Assembly (NCBI GenBank): GCA_003645845.1 | Contig: QNCV01000015.1 | Location: 1-19,969, forward strand | From: Fidelibacterota bacterium | GTDB taxonomy: Bacteria > Fidelibacterota > UBA2242 | Length of the DNA stretch: 19,969 bases | Reading direction: 5' to 3' | Shown here: positions 7,217 to 14,095 of the stretch, piece by piece | Position numbering within the stretch: position 1 is the stretch's first letter | How the letters are laid out: every line of letters starts with the position of its first letter | The notes under the pieces: generated by a model | What the model was told of the DNA's origin: nothing | What the model saw: the letters and a program-made list of their open reading frames with translations, nothing else | The model's database searches: none | Translations under genes and position numbers: made by a program

Positions 7217-7245
7217 ACTTTATTCCTTAAATTGTTATACATTTG
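7214..7245 (+). promoter_or_regulatory. Promoter of the tRNA-His/tRNA-Glu transcript
   Basis: TTGACT (7214-7219) is a strong -35 box. Two -10 readings fit: TATACA (7236-7241, 16-base spacer), and the Bacteroidota-style -7 element TAnnTTTG as TACATTTG (7238-7245) with TTTG at 7213-7216. Either gives transcription starting near 7248 and a leader of about 75 bases before tRNA-His. The nearby stable RNA genes and downstream terminator support it. Confidence 0.65.
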
Positions 7246-7249
7246 GCGG

Positions 7250-7315
7250 CTTTTTGGAGAGTGATTCATATTGACCAAAAAGGGCGCAGCTTTTAGACAT
7301 TTTTCTCCCGGGAGA
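7250..7315 (+). other. Two hairpins in the predicted tRNA leader
   Basis: CTTTTTGG (7250-7257) pairs with CCAAAAAG (7275-7282) across a 17-base loop, right where transcription should begin. A perfect 12-base palindrome, TCTCCCGGGAGA (7304-7315), ends 7 bases before tRNA-His. They may guide 5' processing or shield the leader; neither has a terminator-like U run placed to stop transcription. Confidence 0.4.
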
Positions 7316-7322
7316 CAAATAT

Positions 7323-7396
7323 GGTGGGTGTAGCTCAGTTGGTAGAGCAACAGGTTGTGGCCCTGTCGGTCGCGGGTTCAAATCCCGTCACTCACC
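7323..7396 (+). tRNA. tRNA-His (anticodon GTG)
   Basis: A full cloverleaf can be drawn: acceptor GTGGGTG (7324-7330) with CACTCAC (7389-7395), D arm GCTC/GAGC, anticodon stem ACAGG/CCTGT with loop TTGTGGC, and T arm GCGGG-TTCAAAT-CCCGT. The anticodon is GTG. The tRNA-His identity pair is encoded: the extra G at -1 (7323) faces discriminator C73 (7396). CCA is not encoded, so a CCA-adding enzyme is needed. Confidence 0.97.
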
Positions 7397-7407
7397 CGAT
7401 CTTTTAT

Positions 7408-7479
7408 GGCGCCATCGTCTAGTGGTTAGGACACAGGATTTTCATTCCTGGAACCGGAGTTCAATTCTCCGTGGCGCTA
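7408..7479 (+). tRNA. tRNA-Glu (anticodon TTC)
   Basis: Acceptor GGCGCCA (7408-7414) pairs with TGGCGCT (7472-7478), with one G-U at the end and discriminator A at 7479. The anticodon stem is CAGGA/TCCTG with loop TTTTCAT, so the anticodon is TTC. The T arm is CGGAG-TTCAATT-CTCCG. CCA is not encoded. It lies 11 bases after tRNA-His, most likely on the same transcript. Confidence 0.97.
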
Positions 7480-7490
7480 CAGGTTTAAAC

Positions 7491-7513
7491 TCCCCCGGCG
7501 GGGGGTTTTTTAT
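7491..7513 (+). terminator. Intrinsic terminator of the tRNA transcript
   Basis: TCCCCC (7491-7496), a GGC loop and GGGGGG (7500-7505) form a short, very GC-rich hairpin directly followed by a run of Ts (TTTTTTATTT). It begins 12 bases after tRNA-Glu and is the clearest terminator in the window. Confidence 0.9.
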
Positions 7514-7540
7514 TTCGCCACATTTTTATTCAGATTATTA

Positions 7541-7569
7541 TTGAAAATCAGACGAAAAGACCTTATTAT
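7541..7569 (+). promoter_or_regulatory. Promoter of the PAP2-like/glgC unit
   Basis: TTGAAA (7541-7546) and TATTAT (7564-7569) with the ideal 17-base spacer lie 64 bases upstream of the ATG at 7633 and just after the tRNA terminator. The hexamers match the sigma-70 consensus well. Confidence 0.6.
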
Positions 7570-7587
7570 CTCTAATAATCAAGGTCT
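7558..7587. promoter_or_regulatory. Inverted repeat covering the -10 box (possible operator)
   Basis: AGACCTT-ATTAT (7558-7569) is mirrored by ATAAT-C-AAGGTCT (7575-7587) with a 5-base centre and one unpaired C: twelve matched pairs. The left arm contains the -10 box and the right arm covers the predicted start of transcription. A repressor bound here would block the promoter. There is no U run after it on the plus strand, so it is not a terminator for plus-strand transcription. Confidence 0.45.
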
Positions 7588-7632
7588 GAACGGATGACTT
7601 TAACTATCAGAACCAAAATCCTTAAGTAGCCA

Positions 7633-8214
7633 ATGGAACTTGCCGCATTTATCTCCGTTTTACTGCACCCGTTTATCTGTACAACCATCGCTTTTGTTGT
7701 TCTGCTATCACATTCAGTAATTTCCATGCCGCGATACTTACTTACGATTGCAATATCCTTCGCGGCAACCGTTCTCATCCCGGCAATTCAGGTCACAGTA
7801 ATGAAACGTCATGGTCGCACCAGCAGCCTTGACATTCCCGAAAGAGAAAATCGCATCCGGCCGTTTATTAGCAGCATTGTCACATATTTCATCGCTCTGT
7901 TGCTGCTCTGGTTGGTCAGCGCTCCGAAAACTGTAATTATCCTGATGTGGGCCTATTTTTTTAATACCATTATCGCAACGACAATCACAAGGTTCTGGAA
8001 AATCAGCATCCATGCAATGGCGCTTGGCGGTGTAACTGCCGCACTGGGCTGCGCAGTCTCCGCTCATTACTTCTGGGGAATATTGCTGTTATTGCCAATG
8101 GCATACGGACGCATCAAAGTAAAAGCCCACAATTTGCTTCAGGTCATTACGGGCTTTTCTTTAGGCTTTGTGTTAACAATGATTCATTATCAAATTCTTC
8201 TGGGGATTTTATGA
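7633..8214 (+). CDS. PAP2-like (phosphatidic acid phosphatase-related) membrane protein
   Basis: The protein has 193 residues with about six hydrophobic segments. It resembles a small PAP2-related family that I associate mainly with Bacteroidota-like genomes. Motif remnants are RENRIRPF (71-78) for motif 1, WKISIHAMALGG (122-133, S125 and H127) for motif 2, and GRIKVKAHNLLQVITG (159-174, R160 and H166) for motif 3. The motif 1 lysine is replaced (P69) and the motif 3 aspartate is Q170, so catalysis may differ from classical PAP2 phosphatases. The substrate is unknown; undecaprenyl or phosphatidate phosphates are possibilities. It is the first gene after a good promoter, and its stop overlaps the glgC start by ATGA (8211-8214). 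The ATG at 7633 has no strong ribosome site. Confidence 0.75.
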   Translation: MELAAFISVLLHPFICTTIAFVVLLSHSVISMPRYLLTIAISFAATVLIPAIQVTVMKRHGRTSSLDIPERENRIRPFISSIVTYFIALLLLWLVSAPKTVIILMWAYFFNTIIATTITRFWKISIHAMALGGVTAALGCAVSAHYFWGILLLLPMAYGRIKVKAHNLLQVITGFSLGFVLTMIHYQILLGIL

Positions 8215-9452
8215 GAAAGAGAGGAGTTCTTGCGGTCATTCTCGGCGGCGGAAAAGGCAACCGCCTGTACCCTTTGACCAAGTACCGAGCCAAACCGGCA
8301 GTGCCCTTTGGCGGAAAATTCAGAATCATCGACATCGCAATCAGCAACTGTCTGAACAGCGGTCTCGATAAAATCTACATCCTCACCCAGTTCAACACCG
8401 AATCCCTCCACCGGCATATTTACAGCACCTATCGTCTGGGACGTTTTTCAAATGGATTCGTTGATATTCTGGCTGCCCAGCAGACCATCGAAAATATGGA
8501 CTGGTACCAGGGCACGGCCGATGCCGTCCGCCAGAATCTCGAATACATCAAACAGATCGATGCCAAATATACAATTATATTAAGTGGCGATCATCTTTAC
8601 AGAATGGATTACAACAAGTTCCTTGAAACTCATATTCGAAACAAGGCCGATATTACCATCGCGGTAAAACCGGTATCCCGAGAGGACGCTCCCGGTTTCG
8701 GAATTCTGAAGACCGATAGAAAAAATCATATTCGCGATTTCATCGAAAAACCCGGGGGAGATTTACTGGAAACCGCCTGTAGCCCGGGATTACCGGAGGG
8801 AACTCCATTCCTGGCGTCAATGGGCATATATATTTTCACCACTCCCGTTCTGGTTGAAATCCTGAGCGCCGATAAAAGAGACGATTTCGGCGGACATATC
8901 ATTCCGGCCTCAATCAAAAACTATCGGGTTGTCGCACACCCCTTCGGCGGCTACTGGCGGGATATCGGCACCATGGCCTCCTTCTTCAACGCCAATCTGG
9001 AACTCACATCCCTGAAACCACCGTTTACTTTTTACGATGAAAATTTCCCAATTTACACACGGGCGCGCTCACTGCCCGGATCCCGGATTGATAACTGCTC
9101 CTTTAAAGACACCCTTCTGGCCGACGGTTGCTTCATTTCAAATAGTATAATTAAAAAATCGGTTATCGGCATCCGTACAATTATTTCCAACAATTGTGAA
9201 TTGGAAAACTGTGTTGTTATGGGATGTGATTATTACGAAAAGAGGTCCAAAAACATTCCGGTCGCTCTCGGTATTGGGCCGCGCTGTACCATAAAAAATA
9301 CCATTATCGATAAAAATGCACGTATCGGCAAAAATGTCAAAATTTTGAATTCGGATAAAATTCAGAACGCTGATGCCGAAAATTATTATATTCGTGACGG
9401 AATTGTAGTCATCCCGAAGAATACAACAATTCCGGACAATACTGTTATTTAG
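8211..9452 (+). CDS. glgC: Glucose-1-phosphate adenylyltransferase
   Basis: The protein has 413 residues, the normal length. It makes ADP-glucose from glucose-1-phosphate and ATP, the committed step of bacterial glycogen synthesis. Visible motifs: GGGKGNRLYPLT (12-23) nucleotide loop, KPAVPFGGKFRIIDIAISN (28-46), WYQGTADAVRQN (98-109), GDHLYRMDY (126-134), FIEKP (177-181) and GGYWRDIGT (246-254). A C-terminal left-handed beta-helix at about 285-413 is rich in isoleucine-asparagine turns and carries allosteric and oligomer contacts. The start overlaps the previous stop (ATGA), with GGGGA 5 bases upstream. No glycogen synthase or branching enzyme lies in the window, so glgC is separated from a classical glg operon here. 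Effector preference (FBP, AMP, others) cannot be read. Confidence 0.96.
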   Translation: MRKRGVLAVILGGGKGNRLYPLTKYRAKPAVPFGGKFRIIDIAISNCLNSGLDKIYILTQFNTESLHRHIYSTYRLGRFSNGFVDILAAQQTIENMDWYQGTADAVRQNLEYIKQIDAKYTIILSGDHLYRMDYNKFLETHIRNKADITIAVKPVSREDAPGFGILKTDRKNHIRDFIEKPGGDLLETACSPGLPEGTPFLASMGIYIFTTPVLVEILSADKRDDFGGHIIPASIKNYRVVAHPFGGYWRDIGTMASFFNANLELTSLKPPFTFYDENFPIYTRARSLPGSRIDNCSFKDTLLADGCFISNSIIKKSVIGIRTIISNNCELENCVVMGCDYYEKRSKNIPVALGIGPRCTIKNTIIDKNARIGKNVKILNSDKIQNADAENYYIRDGIVVIPKNTTIPDNTVI

Positions 9453-9478
9453 AATCCTAACATGAGGTTCTAAACACG

Positions 9479-10288
9479 ATGGATTTATTAAACCCCAAAC
9501 AGACAGTGCTTTTCCCCGACCTGATTGCCGACATTGATCTGCCCTCCATTACCACCCTGCCGGAATACGAACGCGCCATTAAAAATTTCATAAAAATTTC
9601 GGACTTCGGCGCCTTCATCGAGCTTAATGTATCCGGCATTGAAAAATCCTTTTCTCTGTCTTTAAATGAGTTGCGTGTCCCGCAGCGCTATCGGCTCAGT
9701 CACGATAATATCATTTCGCCGGCCTTTCACCTTTTCCCAGCTCCGGTCCGCAACCATCTGAATCGCCTGAAATATGACGCCCGGGCCTTCTTCAACCGTA
9801 CAAACAGCATCAAAACAATATTCGGTTATTTTCTCCTGAGGCAGTATTTTTACCTTTGGGACCAGCATCGCAAAGACTACAAGAACAGTGTCGTCAATTA
9901 CTTACAGAATGAAATCGGCGAAAAGCGGTACCGGCAGTTCTTTGTCAATATCTGGAATGAAGCCGTACATTTTTTACAGTCGGGAATTAAACGAAAATTT
10001 CATCACATGATTCCCATGGCTGATATTGATTTGATCCGGGCCGAACGGGAGCGCCTGGAACGGACAAAAATGAGTGTTTCCCAACTTGACCACGAGGACC
10101 CGGATTACTTTTTTAACTGTCTGGCAATTAAAACCCTGCATATCCCGATTGATTTAAAAGACTATATTCAGGGAATTCTAATTTATTCCACGTTCACCAC
10201 CGTCCATCTGGAGCATCTGAAGAAAACCAATATCGAAACCCGGGAAGATCTGTTGGAATTCCTGACAACAATTCAACAAAAAAGCTAA
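9479..10288 (+). CDS. Hypothetical protein, unrecognised family
   Basis: The protein has 269 residues. I do not recognise it. No signal peptide or membrane segment is visible. The N-terminal third (1-70) is mixed beta/alpha with a leucine-rich LNELRVPQRYRL stretch. The middle (about 80-195) is helical and unusually rich in aromatic and basic residues, for example RQYFYLWDQHRKDYKN (121-136) and YRQFFVNIWNEAVHFL (151-166). RAERERLERTK (188-198) looks like an exposed helix. Two cysteines at most are seen, so no zinc site. It lies 26 bp after glgC and 15 bp before pcm in the same direction, so it is likely co-transcribed. A GAGG box lies 11 bases before the ATG. Any faint likeness to phage DUF3150-type helical proteins is too weak to use as a name. 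Confidence 0.75.
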   Translation: MDLLNPKQTVLFPDLIADIDLPSITTLPEYERAIKNFIKISDFGAFIELNVSGIEKSFSLSLNELRVPQRYRLSHDNIISPAFHLFPAPVRNHLNRLKYDARAFFNRTNSIKTIFGYFLLRQYFYLWDQHRKDYKNSVVNYLQNEIGEKRYRQFFVNIWNEAVHFLQSGIKRKFHHMIPMADIDLIRAERERLERTKMSVSQLDHEDPDYFFNCLAIKTLHIPIDLKDYIQGILIYSTFTTVHLEHLKKTNIETREDLLEFLTTIQQKS

Positions 10289-10303
10289 AGTACTTTTTAA
10301 CTC

Positions 10304-10942
10304 TTGTTTGATTCCTATCCCAAAAATGCCGAAGAGATGGTTGATACACAAATCAGCAACCGTGATATTTTCGATCAGAGGGTGATAGAGGCAATGAAAG
10401 AGATTCCCCGCGACCGTTTCGTTCCGGAAAAACACCGGCTGTTAGCGTTCGCCGACCAGGCCCTGCCAATCGGAAAAAACCAGACGATCTCCCAGCCCTA
10501 CGTCGTTGCCTTCATGACCCAAGCACTGAAGCCTGAACCCCATTCACGGGTGCTCGAAATCGGCACCGGTTCAGGTTATCAGACAGCCGTATTGGCCAGC
10601 ATTGTAAAAAGCGTTTATACCGTTGAAGTCATAAAAAGCCTGCTCGATCGATCCCGCACAATTCTGGAAAGTCTGAATTTCAAAAATATATTTTATAAAT
10701 GCGCTAACGGTCGGTCTGGCTGGAAAGAATTTGCTCCCTTTGATCGCATCATCGTCACAGCCGCCAGTAACGATATTCCCCCTGAATTACTGGAACAGCT
10801 CTCGGATAGGGGGCAAATGATTATTCCGGTCGGCCGGCAACACTGGTCACAGGAGCTGATCTTGATCAAAAAAAAGAAACGAAAAATTACCAAAGAAAAA
10901 CTCCTGCCGGTCAGATTTGTACCACTGGTGAAAAAATCTTAA
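10304..10942 (+). CDS. pcm: Protein-L-isoaspartate O-methyltransferase
   Basis: The protein has up to 212 residues (E. coli Pcm has about 208). It methylates isoaspartyl residues in damaged cytosolic proteins using S-adenosylmethionine, starting their repair. Visible features: PRDRFVPE (35-42), ALPIGKNQTISQPYVVAFMT (53-72) substrate loop, SAM motif I VLEIGTGSGYQTAVLA (83-98), FDRIIVTAASNDIP (146-159) and the C-terminal RFVPLV (204-209). The GDG loop of the family reads ANG (134-136), a change at a SAM-contact position. The start is uncertain: TTG 10304 directly follows an in-frame stop and keeps the residues before MVDTQI that homologues also have, whereas ATG 10337 would give a slightly short protein. 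Neither has a good ribosome site. Gaps to its neighbours are 15 and 16 bp, indicating an operon. Confidence 0.92.
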   Translation: MFDSYPKNAEEMVDTQISNRDIFDQRVIEAMKEIPRDRFVPEKHRLLAFADQALPIGKNQTISQPYVVAFMTQALKPEPHSRVLEIGTGSGYQTAVLASIVKSVYTVEVIKSLLDRSRTILESLNFKNIFYKCANGRSGWKEFAPFDRIIVTAASNDIPPELLEQLSDRGQMIIPVGRQHWSQELILIKKKKRKITKEKLLPVRFVPLVKKS

Positions 10943-10958
10943 ATGCGGGCTAAAAAAT

Positions 10959-11780
10959 ATGCAGACAAGCGAAACGGAATTACTCGGAAAATTAATTGAA
11001 TCCATCGAAAATGTTTCCCGGGGCGGTTATAACGGCAGCAAATTTGATCAATTTATGCGGGTCGGTAATCCTGCCGTTGTTCGGCGATTAGCTACCCTGA
11101 TGGACAATCTATGCCGTCAGTTCGAGTCCCGGGAGCGCCATCTGAAGATCGCCATCGAAGAGCTCCGGGTCGCCCGCACCGAACTGGAACGGTTCAATAC
11201 ATTATTGGACAGCCGGGTCAAAGAGCGAACCAAAGCGCTTGAAGAGGCTAATTCTATGCTGGAAGCGCTCTCCACCACCGACGCACTAACCGGGATCAAC
11301 AACCGTCGTATTTTCAACGAAAAGCTCCGGTATGAATATTCGCGGGCGCTCCGTTACCGGTACCCGCTAAGCTGTATTATGTTCGATATAGACTTCTTTA
11401 AAAAAGTGAATGATGCGCACGGTCATCTGTTCGGCGATGAGGTTCTGAAAATGATCGGAAAGACGCTGAACGAAGAAATGCGCTTTCACGATATCTGCGC
11501 CCGTTACGGTGGTGAAGAATTTGTTATCCTGCTTCCTGAAACGACAGCCGTTTCCGCCCTGAAAGTTGCGGAAAAATTACGCAACACTATTTCAAAAAAG
11601 AGTGTTGAGAAGGATGATATTTCCGTAAACATTACCATTTCATCGGGTATTGCGGAATTGGATACGGCACGGATGAAACAGGGAAACGATCTGGTTGAAT
11701 ACGCAGACCGGGCTATGTACCACGCCAAAAAGACCGGTCGCAACCGCTCGGTTGTCTATACGGATTCCATTGACAAATAA
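10959..11780 (+). CDS. Soluble diguanylate cyclase (GGDEF domain with coiled coil)
   Basis: The protein has 273 residues. An N-terminal helical region (1-55) leads into a long coiled coil (about 58-105, heptad-like LKIAIEELRVARTELERF...), then a complete GGDEF domain (about 106-265). Key motifs: DALTGINNRR (108-117), FDIDFFKKVND (142-152) for metal binding, the active site GGEEF (184-188), and the inhibitory I-site R175-x2-D178 five residues before it. It should make cyclic di-GMP from two GTP and be inhibited by its product. No transmembrane helix, receiver or PAS domain is visible, so the input is unclear; dimerisation through the coiled coil is likely. It lies 16 bp after pcm with no Shine-Dalgarno sequence. 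Both catalytic and feedback sites look intact. Confidence 0.93.
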   Translation: MQTSETELLGKLIESIENVSRGGYNGSKFDQFMRVGNPAVVRRLATLMDNLCRQFESRERHLKIAIEELRVARTELERFNTLLDSRVKERTKALEEANSMLEALSTTDALTGINNRRIFNEKLRYEYSRALRYRYPLSCIMFDIDFFKKVNDAHGHLFGDEVLKMIGKTLNEEMRFHDICARYGGEEFVILLPETTAVSALKVAEKLRNTISKKSVEKDDISVNITISSGIAELDTARMKQGNDLVEYADRAMYHAKKTGRNRSVVYTDSIDK

Positions 11781-11793
11781 TGCCACAAAGAAA

Positions 11794-11822
11794 TTGTAAG
11801 CTTCGATACAGAGCTGTATATT
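11794..11822 (+). promoter_or_regulatory. Candidate internal promoter before the M23 peptidase
   Basis: TTGTAA (11794-11799) and TATATT (11817-11822) are spaced by 17 bases in the 67-bp gap between the cyclase and the peptidase, one of the few sizeable gaps in this run. TATATTTC also comes within one base of the Bacteroidota element TAnnTTTG. It would let the downstream half be expressed on its own. Confidence 0.45.
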
Positions 11823-11847
11823 TCGGCCTGATAACAGCAACGATTTA

Positions 11848-14088
11848 ATGAAAATAAACGTCTTTATTACATCAGTAGTTATCCTCTTTCAGCAGTCATT
11901 AATGGCTCAGAATTATATCTGGCCTACAAATGCCGGACATTATCTCAGCTCCAGTTTCGGTGAATACCGTGACGGTCATTTTCATTCGGGCATTGACATT
12001 AAAACCAATTACCGGACAGGCTACCCGGTTTTTGCTATCGCCGATGGTTATGTCTGGCGAATTCGATCATCTCCCTTCGGCTACGGAAAAGCAATCTATC
12101 TGAAGCTGGACGATGGAAACTTTGCGGTTTACGGTCATCTTGATGATTTTGCCCGGACACTGAACGCCCGTGTCAAAACCGAACAGACGAATTCCCGACG
12201 CTATCAGACGGATATCTATTTTCATGAAAACGAATACCGTGTCTCTCAGGGTGACACTATTGCCTACACCGGTGAAACCGGCACGAAACATCCTCATCTG
12301 CACTTCGAAATTCGGGATGAGAACAATCGCGTGATTAATCCGCTGAATACCAATCTTACAATAACCGATTACACGATTCCAACAATTAAAGCCATTGCAG
12401 TTGTACCGCTTGCCCCTGCGGCCCGTGTCAATGGTTTGCCGTTGTACAGAGTATTTCCTGCAAACTACATTCATAAAAAACTGTTCGCTATAGGCGACAC
12501 CGTGGTTGTTGTCGGAAAGGTCGGAATTGAAATAAAAACCCATGATACGGTCCGAGGCCTACCAAATCATTACAATCCCTACGGCATTCGGATGACTGTC
12601 GATGACAGTCTGTTTTTTCAGGTCCAGTATGACAGCTTCGATTTTGCCGAATCACACTTCATCAACACCGACCGTGATTATCAGCTGTTTAAAAACGGTT
12701 TCGGACATTTTCATCGGCTCTGGTTTGAGGACTATTCAAAGGATCTTCGTTTTTACTCTCAATCACCCGGCAACGGTCTGCTTCAGCTACCCCCCGGAAA
12801 GCATCAGATCAAAATAGAGGTCTATGACCGGTATATGAACACTTCAACCGTCAACTTTACGGTCTACGGCGATACATCCTTCCGATCCTCCATAGAGAAA
12901 ATCAAGCGGACGGAAAAGGGTTGGTCTCTTACTGTCAACACCGAAGAGCCGGAATCAACTAATGTTTTTGCCAAAATTGTCAACAGCGCAGGTGTTTTCA
13001 AGAGCCCCGTGCCGCTGGACACGTTTATACAAAATTCAGCAGAGATTCGGGTCGCATTTTCTGAAACACAGAGAAATCCCGGAGATATTTACGCAATCAC
13101 CTTAAGAAAAAAAAGCAGTCGGCAACCGGAGTCGTTCTTTATTAATCCGGACATCAAATCAACAAAACTCGGTTCTTCGCCGGAAACGGTTTTTATTCAC
13201 AGTCCCCATGCATTCCTTAGTAAAATTATTTTCGATCAGGCGCCCAATACAACTCCGACATTCTTTATGCAAACAAGCTCCGACATAGTAACAATTCCTG
13301 TCTATGCCCTCAGCCCGACGGAATATATAAGCGGTTCCCCGTCATTGAATTCTTTAAAATCCTGTATCGCTTTTGAATGGCGGTACAATAAATTACCCGA
13401 AAATATCGTGCGTATCCCGGTGGATTTCACTACCCTGACACCGGGTGAAATGCACCAAAAAATTTCCGGTGATTCTTCTTTGTTTGTTCAATTCCCCGTG
13501 AACTCGGTCTACGATACATTAATCTGCTGGATCAACCAGAGGGTTGTACAGGACAATTGTCCCGACCCCATCGTATCAAAGATATACACGCTTAATCCGG
13601 CGGATCAACCGCTTCGTTCGGACATTGAGCTGCAAGTAAACCTTCCTCCCGGAATTGATCACCCCGAACAGCTGGGAATCTATCAAATGGATGGTGATAC
13701 GTGGGAATTTCTGGGAAATCAATGGAGTCCCGACAGAAGCGCCCTGAAAGCCGGCAGCGATAAGCTTGGTTCCATCGCCGTCCTGCGGGATTCTGCCCCC
13801 CCCAATATATCGGCTGTTTTTCCGGGGAATGGCGGTCGGTTTCACGCCGGGGATATCATCTATCTCAGCGCCATTGTAAAGGATGATCTGTCGGGAATTA
13901 AAGATGATACTTCAATTGCCGTGACACTTGACGGCCGCCCCCTGATTGCCGAATATAACGCTCCCAAAGATCATGTCCGTTACAAAATATCGGGAAACCT
14001 GGCGCCCGGAGCACACCTGTTGAGAATCACAGCTACCGACCAGGCCAATAACACCAGCACAGAAAGCAGTACGTTCAGCGTCTATTAA
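11848..14088 (+). CDS. Exported M23 (LytM-like) metallopeptidase with C-terminal Ig-like domain
   Basis: The protein has 746 residues. A signal peptide (1-20, cleavage after LMA before QNYIWP) is followed at once by an M23 peptidase domain (about 24-165). Zinc and catalytic residues are all present: H46-x3-D50 (HSGID), and HPHLHFEIRD with H150 and H152; YGHL lies at 95-98. M23 enzymes cut peptide cross-links of cell-wall murein in the envelope. The remaining roughly 580 residues are beta-rich; the last 100 (about 648-746, from PPNISAVFPGNG) look like an Ig/Big-type domain with DLSGI and ATDQANNTS turns, probably for surface or wall binding. Unusually the peptidase domain is N-terminal and the long tail follows. 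No lipobox is seen. The rhomboid gene starts 7 bp later. Confidence 0.93.
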   Translation: MKINVFITSVVILFQQSLMAQNYIWPTNAGHYLSSSFGEYRDGHFHSGIDIKTNYRTGYPVFAIADGYVWRIRSSPFGYGKAIYLKLDDGNFAVYGHLDDFARTLNARVKTEQTNSRRYQTDIYFHENEYRVSQGDTIAYTGETGTKHPHLHFEIRDENNRVINPLNTNLTITDYTIPTIKAIAVVPLAPAARVNGLPLYRVFPANYIHKKLFAIGDTVVVVGKVGIEIKTHDTVRGLPNHYNPYGIRMTVDDSLFFQVQYDSFDFAESHFINTDRDYQLFKNGFGHFHRLWFEDYSKDLRFYSQSPGNGLLQLPPGKHQIKIEVYDRYMNTSTVNFTVYGDTSFRSSIEKIKRTEKGWSLTVNTEEPESTNVFAKIVNSAGVFKSPVPLDTFIQNSAEIRVAFSETQRNPGDIYAITLRKKSSRQPESFFINPDIKSTKLGSSPETVFIHSPHAFLSKIIFDQAPNTTPTFFMQTSSDIVTIPVYALSPTEYISGSPSLNSLKSCIAFEWRYNKLPENIVRIPVDFTTLTPGEMHQKISGDSSLFVQFPVNSVYDTLICWINQRVVQDNCPDPIVSKIYTLNPADQPLRSDIELQVNLPPGIDHPEQLGIYQMDGDTWEFLGNQWSPDRSALKAGSDKLGSIAVLRDSAPPNISAVFPGNGGRFHAGDIIYLSAIVKDDLSGIKDDTSIAVTLDGRPLIAEYNAPKDHVRYKISGNLAPGAHLLRITATDQANNTSTESSTFSVY

Positions 14089-14095
14089 TTCGACT

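Noticed and set aside
7558..7587. Hairpin as an intrinsic terminator
   Set aside because: No T run follows on the plus strand, and no minus-strand gene ends here; its placement over a -10 box fits an operator better.
8726..8917. Short minus-strand frames inside glgC and other plus-strand genes
   Set aside because: All lie within strongly supported coding sequence and have no starts, motifs or spacing of their own.
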